64,000 nucleotides of DNA from Cubamyces lactineus (Eukaryota > Basidiomycota > Agaricomycetes > Polyporales > Polyporaceae): the NCBI GenBank assembly GCA_022376465.1, contig JACDTU010000004.1, positions 1,612,001 to 1,676,000 of the forward strand, read 5' to 3'. Made by a program: the position numbers and the translations under genes. The notes under the pieces are model-generated. The model had not been told where the DNA came from. It did not search any database and saw only the letters and a list, made by a program, of their open reading frames with translations. Positions 25,932 to 38,079 of this stretch are shown in pieces. Position 1 is the stretch's first letter. Each line of letters opens with the position of its first letter.

Positions 25932-27804
25932 CCTTTTGCGATGCGCAGATTGTAAACTCTTGCGGACCTGACGAGGTCGCCAGAGAGGCCGTACTGCGTG
26001 CGATAGAGCGCGTACACCTCTGCCACAGACGCGTACTACCTCGCGTCGTTGAAGGCGTTCAAGACACGGTAACGCGTCACGCCGAGGAGTGTCCGAGCGG
26101 GTCAGTTGGTGCTTGGCGTCCCGCCCGCTTCTTTTCGCGAGTATGTGAACTGCTGACGGGCACGCCTACCGAGGAGGTCCCGAGCTTTATGGGGTAGGTA
26201 GGCTTCAGCAATACGTTGATAAAATTATCCCGGTCGTCTTTGCATGGGTGCCCTCCGGGCCATGAGCGCGATGAGCGGTCGTTATATCCGATGACCAGCC
26301 GTACGCCTTGTTTCAATCAGCTGTCGGAGGCTTCAAATGCCAAACATCGAACAACCGCTGTCGCATCCCTGCGAGGTGAGGGCCGACAATGAGCTACGCC
26401 AGCCGGAAGCGTTACACATGTCGTGCCAAGCCAAAGTGGAGAAAAGGAATTCGGAACCCGGACAAACTCGAAGCCTGCGAGTTGTATACGGCGCCGGACA
26501 ACGGATCAAGATTCGCGCTCCTGTGCAGCGGTACGCATGTGACTGCTTCTGTAGGAGGCAGGTGTTGTGGTTGGCAATGGCAGTGGTGAACGATAAATCT
26601 CGAGTATAGCCTGGGAGATCATCAGCTGACTTTATAATATATAGTATCCAAAGCCGTGCGCTCCGTCTCACTGAGCCCGCAACTGGGAATCATCTTCAGA
26701 TATATGGCTGTGCTCACATGTCGCATGCTCGCAGGTCGTGAGGAATGATGCATGCTGCTCCGAGGGCAACACTTCGTATCTTGTGCTGTCTCCTCGAGCC
26801 GGATAATGTCGGTTCAAGAGAGGTAGAACCGAAGACAACCCGCCTCGAGGACCGCCGCGAAGCTCGTCGTCGAGGCGAGTAGTCAGATCAACTTCTCCGG
26901 ATTCCTCGGTAGGCACTGTCAACGTTGCCGCATGACCACTGGCGATCTGCACCGGCAACTCTTCCCGAGTTGCAAGTTCGTGACGGGTGTCCGTATGTCC
27001 ACATGTCTCTAGTTTGGTGACTTCGCGGAGTACGCCTGCCCAGCTGTCTATGACGGGTTTAGAAAACGAAGCATTATCATCAGGTTTGCGGATATGTATT
27101 GTGGATAGATCATACATCCTACAGCATATACAGAAGGGCTTCGTCTTGAGGAGCTCTTATATGGGCCACTCTTATGCTGATGAATGATACGGGCCGCTGC
27201 AACGGTCCCCAGTGCAACAGTTGTGCAGTAGTTTTACTCACCATGGCAGAGCCACTGGCATGCACTTGGCTAGCGGGAGGCCTTTGTTGTTGGTTAGGCC
27301 ATCAATGCTAGTGCAGCGTCTACGGTAGAAACGTACGTCGTTTTAATTAACTGGTACAAATAGCCTTCCATGCAACAAGAGTTCAATTCTTGAGCTGAGG
27401 TTGATTCCAGGTTGTTGCTTGATCCATGTTACCGCAATTGAACCCTCTGTCAGATAAGTACGAAGGGTATACGTAGCGGCGAGGAGTATTGGGACGACGA
27501 CAATGACGGACGCGAACATGAAAGCTCGGCGCTAATCTGTCTCAAGGGCGTCTAAACATTGGTCAGCATAGACAAGACCGTGGACGCGTTCCACCCTGTC
27601 GCCAGGACCGTCTTCGCCACCGTCCACATTCTGCTTGGCTCCTCATTCTCCCTGCCCTTGTCGGTCTTCATATCTAGTACCGCACTCTGTGTACAGAAGC
27701 TGTCTGCTCGTCAACTGCGCTGGTCTAGTGTCTTTTCGTCGCTCTCTTTGGCCTGAAGTTGGAAAGTTACTGCTTTCTCTGAAGTGTTCAGTTGGGTGGA
27801 CAAA
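25932..27804. other. Intergenic region upstream of the GH7 and RPB2 genes
   Basis: About 1.9 kb between divergent start codons. No frame has a recognisable product; the longest (26668-27117, minus) has neither a homologous motif nor splice support. The left half is expected to hold distal cellulase regulatory sites. No repeat or RNA gene was recognised. Confidence 0.45.
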
Positions 27805-30800
27805 ATGAGCCAAGGTATGCCCCAGTCTTCACATCCACGGGTTATTGGGTGTAACAGCTATGTGCAGACTTTGAGACCACGCAGCAGTCATTCTATGATG
27901 ACGGCTATGGGATGGACGGTGAGGGCGAGGAGTACGAGGAGATCACGCAGGAGGATTGTTGGGCGGTCATCACCAGTTTCTTCGACCAGAAGGGTCTCGT
28001 GCGACAGCAATTGGACTCGTTTGACGAGTTCGTTCAAAACACTATGCAGGAGCTGGTAGACGAGAACGCGGACCTCATCCTTGACCAAGCGGATCAGCAT
28101 ACTGGACACGAAGCCGACGTCACTCGACGATACGAGATCAAGTTCGGACAGATCTACCTCTCCCGGCCGACGGTGACGGAGGCGGACGGCTCAGTAGTAC
28201 CGGTCTTTCCTCAAGAAGCACGTCTGCGGAATCTCACCTATTCAGCTCCCCTCTACATCGAGATGAGGAAGAGGGTGCTATTGGGCCGTGAAGATCCCGA
28301 TAGCGCTACGGGAGACATGATATGGGAAACAGAACAGGAAGATAGGGAGGAGGACACTAGAAAAGTGTGGATCGGCAAGGCGAGTATCTGTGTCACTTTC
28401 GCAGGACGTTGTCTCATTGAATGTGTATAGGTCCCTATCATGCTTCGATCCACATTCTGCATCCTCCACGGTCTTGGTGACGACGAGCTTTACGATCTCA
28501 ACGAGTGCCCGTACGACTCTGGAGGGTACTTCATCATCAACGGTTCAGAGAAGGTCCTCATCGCACAGGAACGCATGGCAACGAATCACGTATATGTCTT
28601 CGCCAAGGCGCAGCCCTCTCCCATCAGCTTCCTTGCAGAGATTCGTAGTGCCGTAGAGAAAGGTGGGAAGACGATCAGCCAGTTCCAAGTGAAGCTGTAC
28701 CATCGTAGTCAAGAGCGCTCGGTAGGTATCAACTGGTGCATCTACTGACTGCCCACTCAATGGTTTGCGTCGTACAGCTTGGAAACGTTATGAAAGCTAC
28801 AATACCCTACATCAAAGTCGACATTCCGATTTGGGTCGTTTTCCGTGCGCTTGGCGTCATATCAGACCGCGACATTCTCGAGCATATCTGCTACGACATG
28901 CAGGACAACCAGATGCTGGAAATGCTGAAGCCCTGTATTGACGAAGGTTTCGTCATTCAGGACCGCGAGGTTTGTGAGGGGGTAACACCGTCATCAAACC
29001 AGCACTGACATCGTGCAGATTGCACTCGACTATATTGGTAACCGTGGCACTACGACTGGTCTCAACAGGGAGCGCCGTCTGCGTTATGCTCAGGAGATTC
29101 TCCAGAAGGAGATGCTTCCTCATGTGTCGATGGCTGAAGGGTCCGAGTCAAAGAAGGCGTACTTCTTCGGCTACATGATTCACCGTCTCCTCCTTGCCGC
29201 ACTCGAGCGGAGAGACCTCGATGATCGTGATCATTTTGGCAAGAAGCGCTTGGATCTCGCCGGTCCTCTCTTGGCCAACTTATTCCGTATGCTGTTCCGC
29301 AAGCTGACAAAGGATGTGTACCGGTACTTGCAGAAGGTCAGTATCTTGTGTGGTTCGCTGCGGTAACATACTGACCATCACCATCACAGTGTGTGGAGAC
29401 ACACAAGGAATTCAATCTTTCGCTTGCTGTGAAACACAATACCATTACCAACGGACTGAAGTACTCCCTTGCTACCGGCAACTGGGGAGATCAGAAGAAG
29501 TCCATGTCGTCGAAGGCGGGTGTCTCGCAGGTGCTCAATAGGTATACCTATGCGTCGACACTATCTCATTTGCGTCGGTGCAACACACCTCTTGGTCGCG
29601 AGGGCAAGATTGCGAAGCCTCGTCAACTGCACAACACGCACTGGGGTATGGTCTGCCCGGCTGAGACCCCCGAAGGCCAGGCTTGCGGTCTTGTAAAGAA
29701 CTTGTCTCTTATGTCTTGTATCTCTGTGGGTTCCCTTTCCGCCCCTGTCATCGAGTTCTTGGAGGAGTGGGGACTGGAGTCACTGGAAGAGAACGCGCAC
29801 TCGTCGACGCCTTGCACGAAAGTCTTCGTCAATGGTGTCTGGATGGGTGTCCACCGGGACCCGGTCAACCTCGTGAAAACGATCAAGAAGCTCCGTCGGA
29901 AGGACGATATCAGCCCCGAAGTATCCGTCGTCCGCGACATCCGGGAACGCGAACTACGACTTTACACGGACGCAGGCCGTGTCTGTCGTCCGCTCTTCAT
30001 CGTCGAGAACCAACAGCTCCTCTTGCAGAAGAAGCACATTGAGAACCTCGTACGTGGACAGGAGGACCCCGAATTCGACTACAAGTGGGACAATCTGATC
30101 AAGGACGGTGTCATTGAGCTCCTGGACGCAGAGGAGGAGGAAACGGTGATGATCTGCATGACGCCTGAGGACCTCGAGAATTCCAGGCTTCGCGCAGCCG
30201 GCATAGACCCTCACGCAGACGACGGCGAAGTCGACCCATCCGCTCGTCTGAAGGCACCAACCAACACACACACTTGGACCCATTGCGAGATTCACCCTAG
30301 TATGATCCTAGGCGTCTGTGCGAGCATCATCCCCTTCCCCGATCACAACCAGGTACGTTCCTTCCCACCCCGTTGACCGCTTTTTTGACCCCTTCTGCAG
30401 TCTCCACGTAATACATACCAATCTGCCATGGGCAAGCAAGCGATGGGTATCTACCTCACCAACTTCTTGGTTCGCATGGACACGATGGCGAACATCCTCT
30501 ACTACCCTCAGAAGCCGCTTGCGACTACGCGGTCTATGCAATACCTCCGCTTCCGGGAGCTGCCTGCCGGCCAGAACGCTGTGGTGGCTATTCTGTGCTA
30601 CAGCGGCTACAACCAGGAAGATTCCGTCATCATGAACCAGAGCTCGATTGACCGAGGTCTGTTCCGTAGTATGTACTACCGGAGCTACATGGACCTCGAG
30701 AAGAAGAGCGGTGTTCAACAGCTGGAGGAGTTCGAGAAGCCGACTCGCGACACGACGCTCCGGATGAAGCACGGCACGTACGACAAGCTGGAGGACGACG

Positions 30801-31959
30801 GTCTCATTGCGCCTGGTACCAACGTCAACGGCGAGGATATCATCATCGGGAAGACGGCGCCTATTCCCCCTGACAGCGAAGAGCTCGGCCAAAGGACACG
30901 GACTCACACGAAACGTGACGTTTCGACACCATTGAAGAGCACCGAGTCGGGCATTATCGACCAGGTCCTCATCACGACCAACTCGGAAGGTCAGAAGTTC
31001 GTCAAGATCAGGGTGCGTTCCACACGTATCCCCCAGATTGGCGACAAGTTCGCCTCCCGTCACGGTCAGAAGGGTACCATCGGTATCACGTATCGCCAGG
31101 AGGACATGCCGTTCACCGCGGAGGGCATTACGCCTGACATCATCATCAACCCCCACGCTATCCCGTCCCGTATGACAATCGGTCACTTGGTCGAGTGTCT
31201 GCTTTCCAAGGTCGCGACGCTCATCGGAAACGAAGGCGACGCGACGCCGTTCACGGAGCTGACCGTGGAGGCCGTCTCCCAGTTCCTGCGCCAGAAGGGC
31301 TACCAATCTCGAGGCCTGGAGGTGATGTACCACGGCCATACCGGTCGCAAACTCCAGGCGCAAGTGTATCTCGGGCCCACGTACTACCAGCGTCTGAAGC
31401 ACATGGTCGACGACAAGATCCACTCTCGAGCTCGTGGGCCTGTGCAGATTCTCACTCGCCAGCCCGTTGAGGGTCGTAGTCGTGACGGTGGTCTGCGGTT
31501 CGGAGAGATGGAACGTGATTGTATGATTTCGCATGGTGTGGCTGCGTTCTTGAAGGAGCGTCTGTTCGAGGCTAGTGATGCCTACCGACTGCATGTATGC
31601 GATATGTACGTCTCCTCTGATATGCTCACCAGCATGAACGGCATACTGACGACTCTGTTTCAGCTGCGGTCTCACGGCTATCGCCAACCTCGTACGTATA
31701 CTAAACCAATGGCTGCGTAGGCGAATTACTGACATACCTATGCCTACAGAAAAAGCAGACGTTCGAATGTCGCGCGTGCAAGAACAAGACTGCATGTTCA
31801 CAGATTTACATTCCTTATGCCGCCAAGCTTCTCTTCCAGGTGAGCTCCCTCTTTTCTCGTGCTCGCTTCGTCGTGACTCATCCTCGCCCATAGGAACTGC
31901 AAAGTATGAACATCGCAGCGCGCTTGTACACCACGTCGACAGGTCGTATCAGGGACTAA
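27805..31959 (+). CDS. RPB2: DNA-directed RNA polymerase II subunit RPB2
   Basis: Second largest catalytic subunit of RNA polymerase II. Ten exons (27805-27814, 27868-28379, 28431-28721, 28778-28969, 29019-29336, 29390-30352, 30401-31605, 31664-31691, 31750-31839, 31894-31959), 1224 aa, the same size as yeast Rpb2. Seen in order: VPIMLRS and [17 protein letters not shown] (lobe), NNx-rich fork segment with [32 protein letters not shown] hybrid-binding region, [10 protein letters not shown] with the conserved Lys/Gly, [12 protein letters not shown], and the C-terminal zinc clamp with cysteines in VCDICGL and FECRACKN split over three exons. Intron 28380-28430 has a GC donor (AAG|GCGAGT), confirmed by uninterrupted GKVPIMLRS. 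The first coding exon is only 10 nt. The gene is convergent with PTM1, 90 bp apart. It is a housekeeping gene and standard phylogenetic marker. Confidence 0.98.
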
Positions 31960-32049
31960 GCCATGGACTCTACCACCAGCCCGCTCGGGTTAGAGATGAT
32001 TCGCGTGTACTCTACATATGCCATATTAGATACGAGTCCTTATGTGTAA

Positions 32050-34433
32050 CTAATCGTCCTTCATCAAGCCCTCGCGCTCATGCTCTTCTCCCTCGTGCCG
32101 TTCGCCGCGGCGCTTTTTGGGAGCAGCATCCTCGTCATCACTCTCCTGCCCTTCGTCTCCGATCTCGAAGACTACGGCGTCTTCGCCGACAGGGCGCCCG
32201 ACGAGCGTCGCTGCGTCGTCGTCGCCGTCCGGCATACCGCGCGCTTCTGTGCGCCGCTCGAGAGATTCGAGGTCATAGTCTTCGGCATCCTCTTCGTTTT
32301 GAGCAATCTCGTCGAACATCGCTAATGTGCAGCAGGGAAGGTAAGTTGAGAGTGAAGCATAGGGAAAAGATAGGTACATATCTTCTGTTGTTCGGCGAGG
32401 GGCGCCAGAGCCACGAGATAGCGACGAAGTCGACGAGATATAGAAGAGTCAGCCATCCATCTAACAGCCACCACTGAATCTTCCAGGACTTCGCGCCGTA
32501 GTCTAATAATCGTGGTCAATACGTGTAATTCGGCGTGGGAGTAACCGTGAACATACCCTCTGCCAGGCGTCCAGAGAAGGTCAAAGACGAGACGACGAAG
32601 AATATGGCAATGATCACAACGGTCATCAACAGAATCCGGTGAAGCCAAGTGAACATCGAGAGCTTGTAACGCTGCTTGCGCGCAGCCAATTGCGCAATAG
32701 TTGCTAGCCCCGCCAGTTAGATGGTGGTATGGGTCCACGAAGGATTTCGCTCACCATTCAGCGCATATATAATCCAGAGCAGGAAGGCGCTTAGGGTAAA
32801 AGCCAAAGGAATGACGAAGAGTAGGAGAACGAAAGCAGACGCAGATTCGAGTTCTAGCTCGACGATCCCGACAGCATACAAGACTGAGCATATGACTTAG
32901 CATTCATGAATCATGTGAAGAATACGCTGCACGAACCTCCAAACACAAAGTGCGCTCCGGCGAGCGATTGACACTTCAGCATGGTCCTTCCTAGCGTTTC
33001 TTTGACCACGCTGAGGCCGAGAGAAACTACCAACAGCAGGAAGAATGACAGAGCGTTACGGCCTGCATCAAAGATGGCAACTAGAGTCATCTGTGGTGAG
33101 CATACTACGCTGCACAGTGAACCAAGTGAGACTAACCGACTATCAAGAACACAGTTGATGTTGTGCCCTCGCCATGAGCATTCAGATACCGGTAGTATGC
33201 TGTGGCAGCTGATGTGAACACCTGGGAATGCACGACTAGACATGAAACACATACCCCAGTTGGCAAGCATTTCGATGATCAAGAAACCAAAGAGGCCCGA
33301 GAGGTAATACTGCGAACAAGTCGTCAGTCTGGTAATGACGAGGGGCCGGGATTTACAACGAACCTGGATGGGGAGAAGGTCTTGGACGTTTTGCCAACAG
33401 AGCCAACCCCAACCAATAGCCAATGCCGAGTAGACGAGGAACATGGCGAAGTAGAACTATGAAGTCATGATTAGTGAGAAACGAGATAGAAGTTGGCCCG
33501 TTCCATACGTTGACTTTCGGGTAGTCCGATGCAGGCAGCTTGCCATCGAACGTGTTGCGGAACAACACAGTGCCTTGGTACTTGGGGTGTTCGGCGCTAT
33601 CAGAGGAAGCATCCGAGTTGGAAGGTACTACCGTGATAGGAACGACCGCTGGTGCGTGCAATGTTAGGGCCTATTGGAGAAGACCGGAGACAAAACTCAC
33701 CAACACAGTAGTAACCCGTCTTTCGTACTATGTACTGAATAGGTTCACTGTACCACAATATACCAGAGGGGCTAGGATTGGACGCCTGCCGGACTTGTAC
33801 CTCAAAGTCCCTGCGCCACGGGGAGGTGTAGTTTGCATCCTCTTCGGATAGTGTTGGGTTACCCGCAGGGTTATCCCAGAACCCGCCGATGGAGACCTCG
33901 GACGAACCATCCGAAGCGCTCCCGTCCCTTGAGAGGCCAACGCGCGCGTACCAGAAGCTCGTATCGTTCAGAGACTTGCCACTAGGAAGGTCTATGATGA
34001 ATCGGCCGAGCTGCGAGCTGTCACAGAAGCCGCCCTTCATCGCGTCTGATGTGCAGACATAAGTATTCTGCTATGTAGCATGCCTTGAGCCGGTGTACAG
34101 GTGATGAGGCATGCGTACTCACAGGCAGCTTGGGACCCGTACGAGAGACAGTCTCCTTGCCCAAGTACCCCACATCACCCCATTCGTATATGACCATGGC
34201 AAGCTGGCCCCTAGAGCCAGAGTCGAATGTCACTGCACCTCATGAGCACACGTCCGACACGCATATAGCTAGTGGCCAGGCACACCGTTAATGTATGTGT
34301 CTTTGCCGCCCCACATGCCGGAGCATACTTGGCGGTCCCAGTCCACATCGGTAATAGGAACTTCGTATGCCGACACGGCGCACAGAGCAAGAAACAAGGA
34401 GCAGAATGGGAGCCATGACCATCGGCAGACCAT
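32050..34433 (-). CDS. Seven-TM Golgi/endosomal protein of the PTM1/GPR107-GPR108 (lung 7-TM) family
   Basis: Membrane protein of the GOST-type family thought to act in Golgi-endosome trafficking. Twelve exons (34286-34433, 34123-34232, 33701-34067, 33509-33648, 33364-33456, 33255-33309, 33141-33208, 32937-33090, 32755-32883, 32557-32703, 32382-32502, 32050-32326), 602 aa. A signal peptide (~22 aa) leads into a Cys-containing lumenal beta-rich domain (~220 aa). Seven hydrophobic segments follow (start FYFAMFLVYSALAIGWGW; VAIFDAGRNALSFFLLLVV; later LTLLYLVDFVAISWLWRP). After the last TM, SPNNRR-LAMFDEIAQNEEDAEDYDL and an acidic/basic tail ending LMKDD are family-typical. Joining SPNNRR to LAMFDEIAQ needs a 55-nt intron with AT...AC ends (32327-32381). 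A GT-AG alternative removes LAMFDE. The other introns are canonical. It is divergent to the sorting nexin gene. Confidence 0.85.
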
Positions 34434-34629
34434 GGCGGTCGGTGAGAGGAGAAGGAGAGTGTTGACGACTGTTGTGCGCAGCGCGGCTGTAGCGTGCACG
34501 ACTGGCGGGGGATGGACGCGATGCACCGCTCTCTTGTGCGTCTGACGTCTGCGACTTGCGCGCGCAGCCGCTTCCGCACGCTGTCTCTCGCTTTCCTCGT
34601 CTTCCACTCAACCCCGCACCGTCTTAGGC

Positions 34630-36505
34630 ATGCTTGGCGACGATGAGGACGTCTTCGACAGTGTAACCTGGGAATCACCAAGTGCACCAGCGGCCTATGA
34701 GGGCGCTTCCGCCGGTCTCTCTGGCCCTGGCTTCCGACAAAGCACCGCAGAGAGCGAGGATGGACGCGACCCACACGATCCCAAGTGGGAGGGTTACCTC
34801 ATCACCAGCGTGAAAGATCCGGTCAAAGAGCTCGCTGAGACGAAGGACGCATACGTCTCGTATCTGGTTTCGGCCAAGGTGCGTCTCGCGTCCCCCCTGT
34901 CGCCACAACGATGGCTTCATTACGCCACGCAGACGAACCTCCCCATATTCTCAACACTTAATCCATCTGCACGAAGGAGATTCCAAGATTTTGTCTTCTT
35001 GCGGACACATCTGGCGAAAGACTTTCCAGCATGCGTCGTACCTCCCCTACCGGATAAACACAGACTAGGTCAGTCCAGTCTATAAGGCCCTTTGCTGTGC
35101 TTGCGTACGACAAAACCTCGCGCAGAGTATGTCACAGGCGACAGATTCAGTCCTGAATTCATGGAACGTCGGCGACTAGAGTACGTACACAGTGTGTAAG
35201 TGCAATGGATTCTTCCTTGACCTCTCTATAGCCTCCATCGCTTCCTACAACGGCTGGCTCGTCACCCCACTCTTCAGAGGAGCACGCTCTTGCGTGCGTT
35301 CTTCGAGTCAACAGAATGGGTATGGTTAGCACTATCGATCCCATCCCATCCTGCTCATATTCGTTCAGCATGTCATCATGCACCAGCATGTAGCGCACCC
35401 TCCAGTGCCCGAACAGTCGTCTGGGGTAATCGACAGCATATCCGATAGCCTTCTAAACGCGTTCTCCCGCGTGCGCAAGCCAGACGAGCGTTTCCTCGCG
35501 ATGCGCGAGAGCGTGGACAAGTTCGAGGAGGGCGTCGCACTATCCGAGCGACTCTTCAACCGCGTACGGAACCGCACCAACGGTGAGTAACCCCACGCGC
35601 CCCTCGCTCCCGTTCCTTCCTAGTGCGTGCGAGTTCTGAGGCTAAAAGAGACGGCAATCCGGAACCGGGTGAAGATTTGACGGGCGACTACCATGACCTC
35701 GCCGTCGCGGTGCAAGGCCTCGGGTTTTTGGAGTCCGGGATCACAGACCCGTTGAACCATTTCTCAAACACGCTGCTCGAGTTCTCTGCGCTCTTGCGCC
35801 ACACAGTAGGTTCCGTTACACCCAAGAATGTCAATCGTCTGTTCACTTACGGGCGTACCTCCGTGTAGACGCAGGTGACCACAGACCCGTTCCTAGTTCA
35901 CCTTCATTCGCTGTTGCAGTATTCGCATGCGAATCGGGCCGTGTTGAAGCTGCGCGACCAGAAGCAGATGGACTTCGAAGAGCTCTCAGAATATCTCTCC
36001 GCAGTGACCGCCGAGCGCGATCGTCTTGCTGCCGTCATCAGTGGCCGGGCCGGGAGCACCGGCCTAGGCCTGGGCGCATACATCAAGGATAAGGTAGATG
36101 CCCTGCGCGGACAGGACGACGACCGGGCGCGCGTCGAACGTATGCGCAAATTGGACGCGAAGATCAAGGAGGTATGTCACCCCAGAACTTAGGCTACAGC
36201 TGGGGGTGCTCACGAGGTCACGCATTATGACAGCTGCAAGATGCGGTGACGACGGCACACGAGACGTCCGATGCGTTCAGCGATGAGACGTTGCGGGAGC
36301 AGAAGATCTTCCAGCGCGCCAAGGAGGCGGAGATGAAAGAGATGCTTGGAAACTACGCTGATGGACAGATCGAGTTCTACAAGGCGGTAAGGCCCCTTCT
36401 TGTTCGACGAACGTTGGATGCCGTCGCTTACGCCGCACCTTATAGGCCATGGAGGAGTGGGAGAGGATTATACCAATTATTCAACGTATACGTGTGGACG
36501 TTTAA
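34630..36505 (+). CDS. Snx4-type sorting nexin (PX-BAR)
   Basis: Peripheral endosomal protein that binds PI3P through a PX domain and curves membrane through a BAR domain; Snx4/Atg24 relatives retrieve SNAREs from endosomes and serve selective autophagy. Nine exons (34630-34878, 34933-35068, 35126-35180, 35232-35319, 35369-35582, 35624-35805, 35875-36171, 36234-36386, 36446-36505), 477 aa. After ~45 acidic/Ser-rich residues comes YLITSVKDPVKE..., then RRRFQDFVFLRTHL and PPLPDKHR, the PI3P-binding core and Pro-rich loop of PX. PEFMERRRLDLHRFLQRLARHP is the last PX helix. The BAR part is helical and charged (ERLFNRVRN, YIKDKVDALRGQDDDRARVERMRKLDAKIKE). It ends MEEWERIIPIIQRIRVDV. No TM. It shares a 196-bp divergent promoter with the PTM1-like gene and is convergent with REV7, 92 bp apart. 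Confidence 0.88.
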
Positions 36506-36597
36506 TTGCGGACTTTCTTGATGTTTTGGCGTCCGTTGTATTTGTAGGTTGCAGCTACTCGCGCGCTTCACACTCTCGTGGGACGACTATCGCGTTA

Positions 36598-37704
36598 TCA
36601 CATGGCTTTCTGCTTGCCCTTTGATTCGGTGACCTTCTCTAATTCTAACTTATACTCGGACTCCTGCACTGCGAGCGAGAGCTAGCAAGCAGTTACGTCA
36701 GTTGAAGTCAAGGACAAGAGCAGGGAAGTTGCATACATTGATAATTCCTGTGTCGACCGCACGAACCATATGAAGCTCCGCAGTGTCACCGGTCCCAGCT
36801 GTTGTGACGGAAGTGGAGGCCGGGATCCAAGGTGGAGGCTCCTGCGGAGAACACAGGGTGAGCCATAGAACCGTGCAGCCCTCGGGGAATGACCACTCGT
36901 ACCTTCCCGTGCGAGGCCGCAGGAGCCTTGTCGTCTCGCAGCTCGATAACGATCGCGAAGGAAAGATCTAGAGGACCGGAAAGTGGTTCGTGAGCAGCAG
37001 GACACGCCTAGTACCTGGATGTAGCTACCGTCGAGGTGGATTTGGCCCAGCTGCGCTTCGATCATGCTGAGCTTGACGAGGAAGGACCGGAAGTACTGAC
37101 CAAGCGAAGCGGCGGAAATTGCGCCCTCGACGCTGTGAGAAGATTCGTGTTTGTTAGAGGAAAATGCGGGACCGTGTAGAACGGGGGTGAGACCTGGTAT
37201 CCTTGTTATAGGATTCGACTTGGAGAGTGTTGCGGAGGGCGAAAATGAAACGCTCGAGGGGCTTCTCTTCTGCGTTCTTGATGACTAGGACGACTTTGTC
37301 GACGGTGCCCTGAGGATCTGTCAGTCGTGTGCGGCGTGGCGTGTCCGATGACTGACGAGGGCGAGTTCATCGGTAATGGCCTTGACTGCACCGGCGATGT
37401 ATTCATTCAGGCCTGGATGACGTGATTGAAAAACAGGCGTATCGTATTTTCTCCGGCGGATGAAGAGGTCCGCTGGGTAGACTTGCCGGACGTAGAGGAT
37501 GGTGTGTATGGCAACTTCGACTGGGAAGGGGATGTGTGTGGATATGTTTAGCTACGGAGATGTGGTAAAGAAGGAACTGGTACCCACTGAATTCAGCCAC
37601 CCCGCGGACAGCCTCTGAATCGACGGGTGGAGTGAGTGTGTACACGTACGCGATACATAAGAAAGACACGTACGATTATATGTCAAAGGAAGATCGCTGG
37701 CCAT
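36598..37704 (-). CDS. REV7: HORMA-domain protein REV7/MAD2L2
   Basis: Accessory subunit of DNA polymerase zeta in translesion synthesis; it also links Rev1. Eight exons (37674-37704, 37588-37614, 37353-37520, 37194-37317, 37029-37132, 36903-36967, 36737-36841, 36598-36681), 235 aa, close to the family size (211-245). The whole protein is one HORMA fold. It starts MASDLPLTYNQAVRGVAEFIEVAIHTILYVRQVYP, followed by FIRRRKYDTPVFQSRHPGLNEYI, DKVVLVIKNAEEKPLERFIFAL, the helix SLGQYFRSFLVKLSMIEAQLG and the safety-belt segment ELHMVRAVDTGIINLSLAVQES. All phases close, and the resulting order matches human MAD2L2 block by block. The first ATG is followed after 31 nt by an intron. It is divergent to the zinc-cluster regulator. 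Confidence 0.9.
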
Positions 37705-38079
37705 ATCGTGTTCCTTGGATGGACATGCTGGTCGACTTCGAACTTACAGGAACGCCGGAATGCGGTCGACACGGGCGCGTGACATGGGGAGACGCGTCGA
37801 GGGCGCGGCCACGTGACGGGTGTGGTGGAGTGTACGCCAAGGGAAGCTGGGAGAGTGGGATGGCTGTTGACGTAGTTGAGTCGTCGTGCCCAATCCAGCC
37901 AACTCATCAGCTCGCTCCCCGTCTGGTCCTGGCGGTGATGTCAGAGGCCAATCCCATCCAAATGGGCACCCTTGCACCCAGCCGTTCAAGCCCAAGGCGA
38001 TACACTCCCACTCGTTTCCAGTCCAGCCCTCTCTGTCGCGCTTTCTCTTTCCTCTCTCACCCTCATCTTCCCTTTCGTC
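37705..38079. promoter_or_regulatory. Divergent REV7 / Zn2Cys6 regulator promoter
   Basis: 375 bp between opposite start codons. The half next to the regulator is CT-rich (tcgcgctttctctttcctc, 38036-38054), a feature of fungal promoters near transcription starts. Confidence 0.4.

Noticed and set aside
30308..31891. 527-codon minus-strand frame
   Set aside because: It is antisense to the invariant RPB2 coding exon; GC-rich codon bias opens the opposite frame. No family features.
32050..32319. Separate small acidic gene starting MFDEIAQNEED
   Set aside because: This block is the expected C-terminal tail of the PTM1/GPR107-like protein directly upstream.
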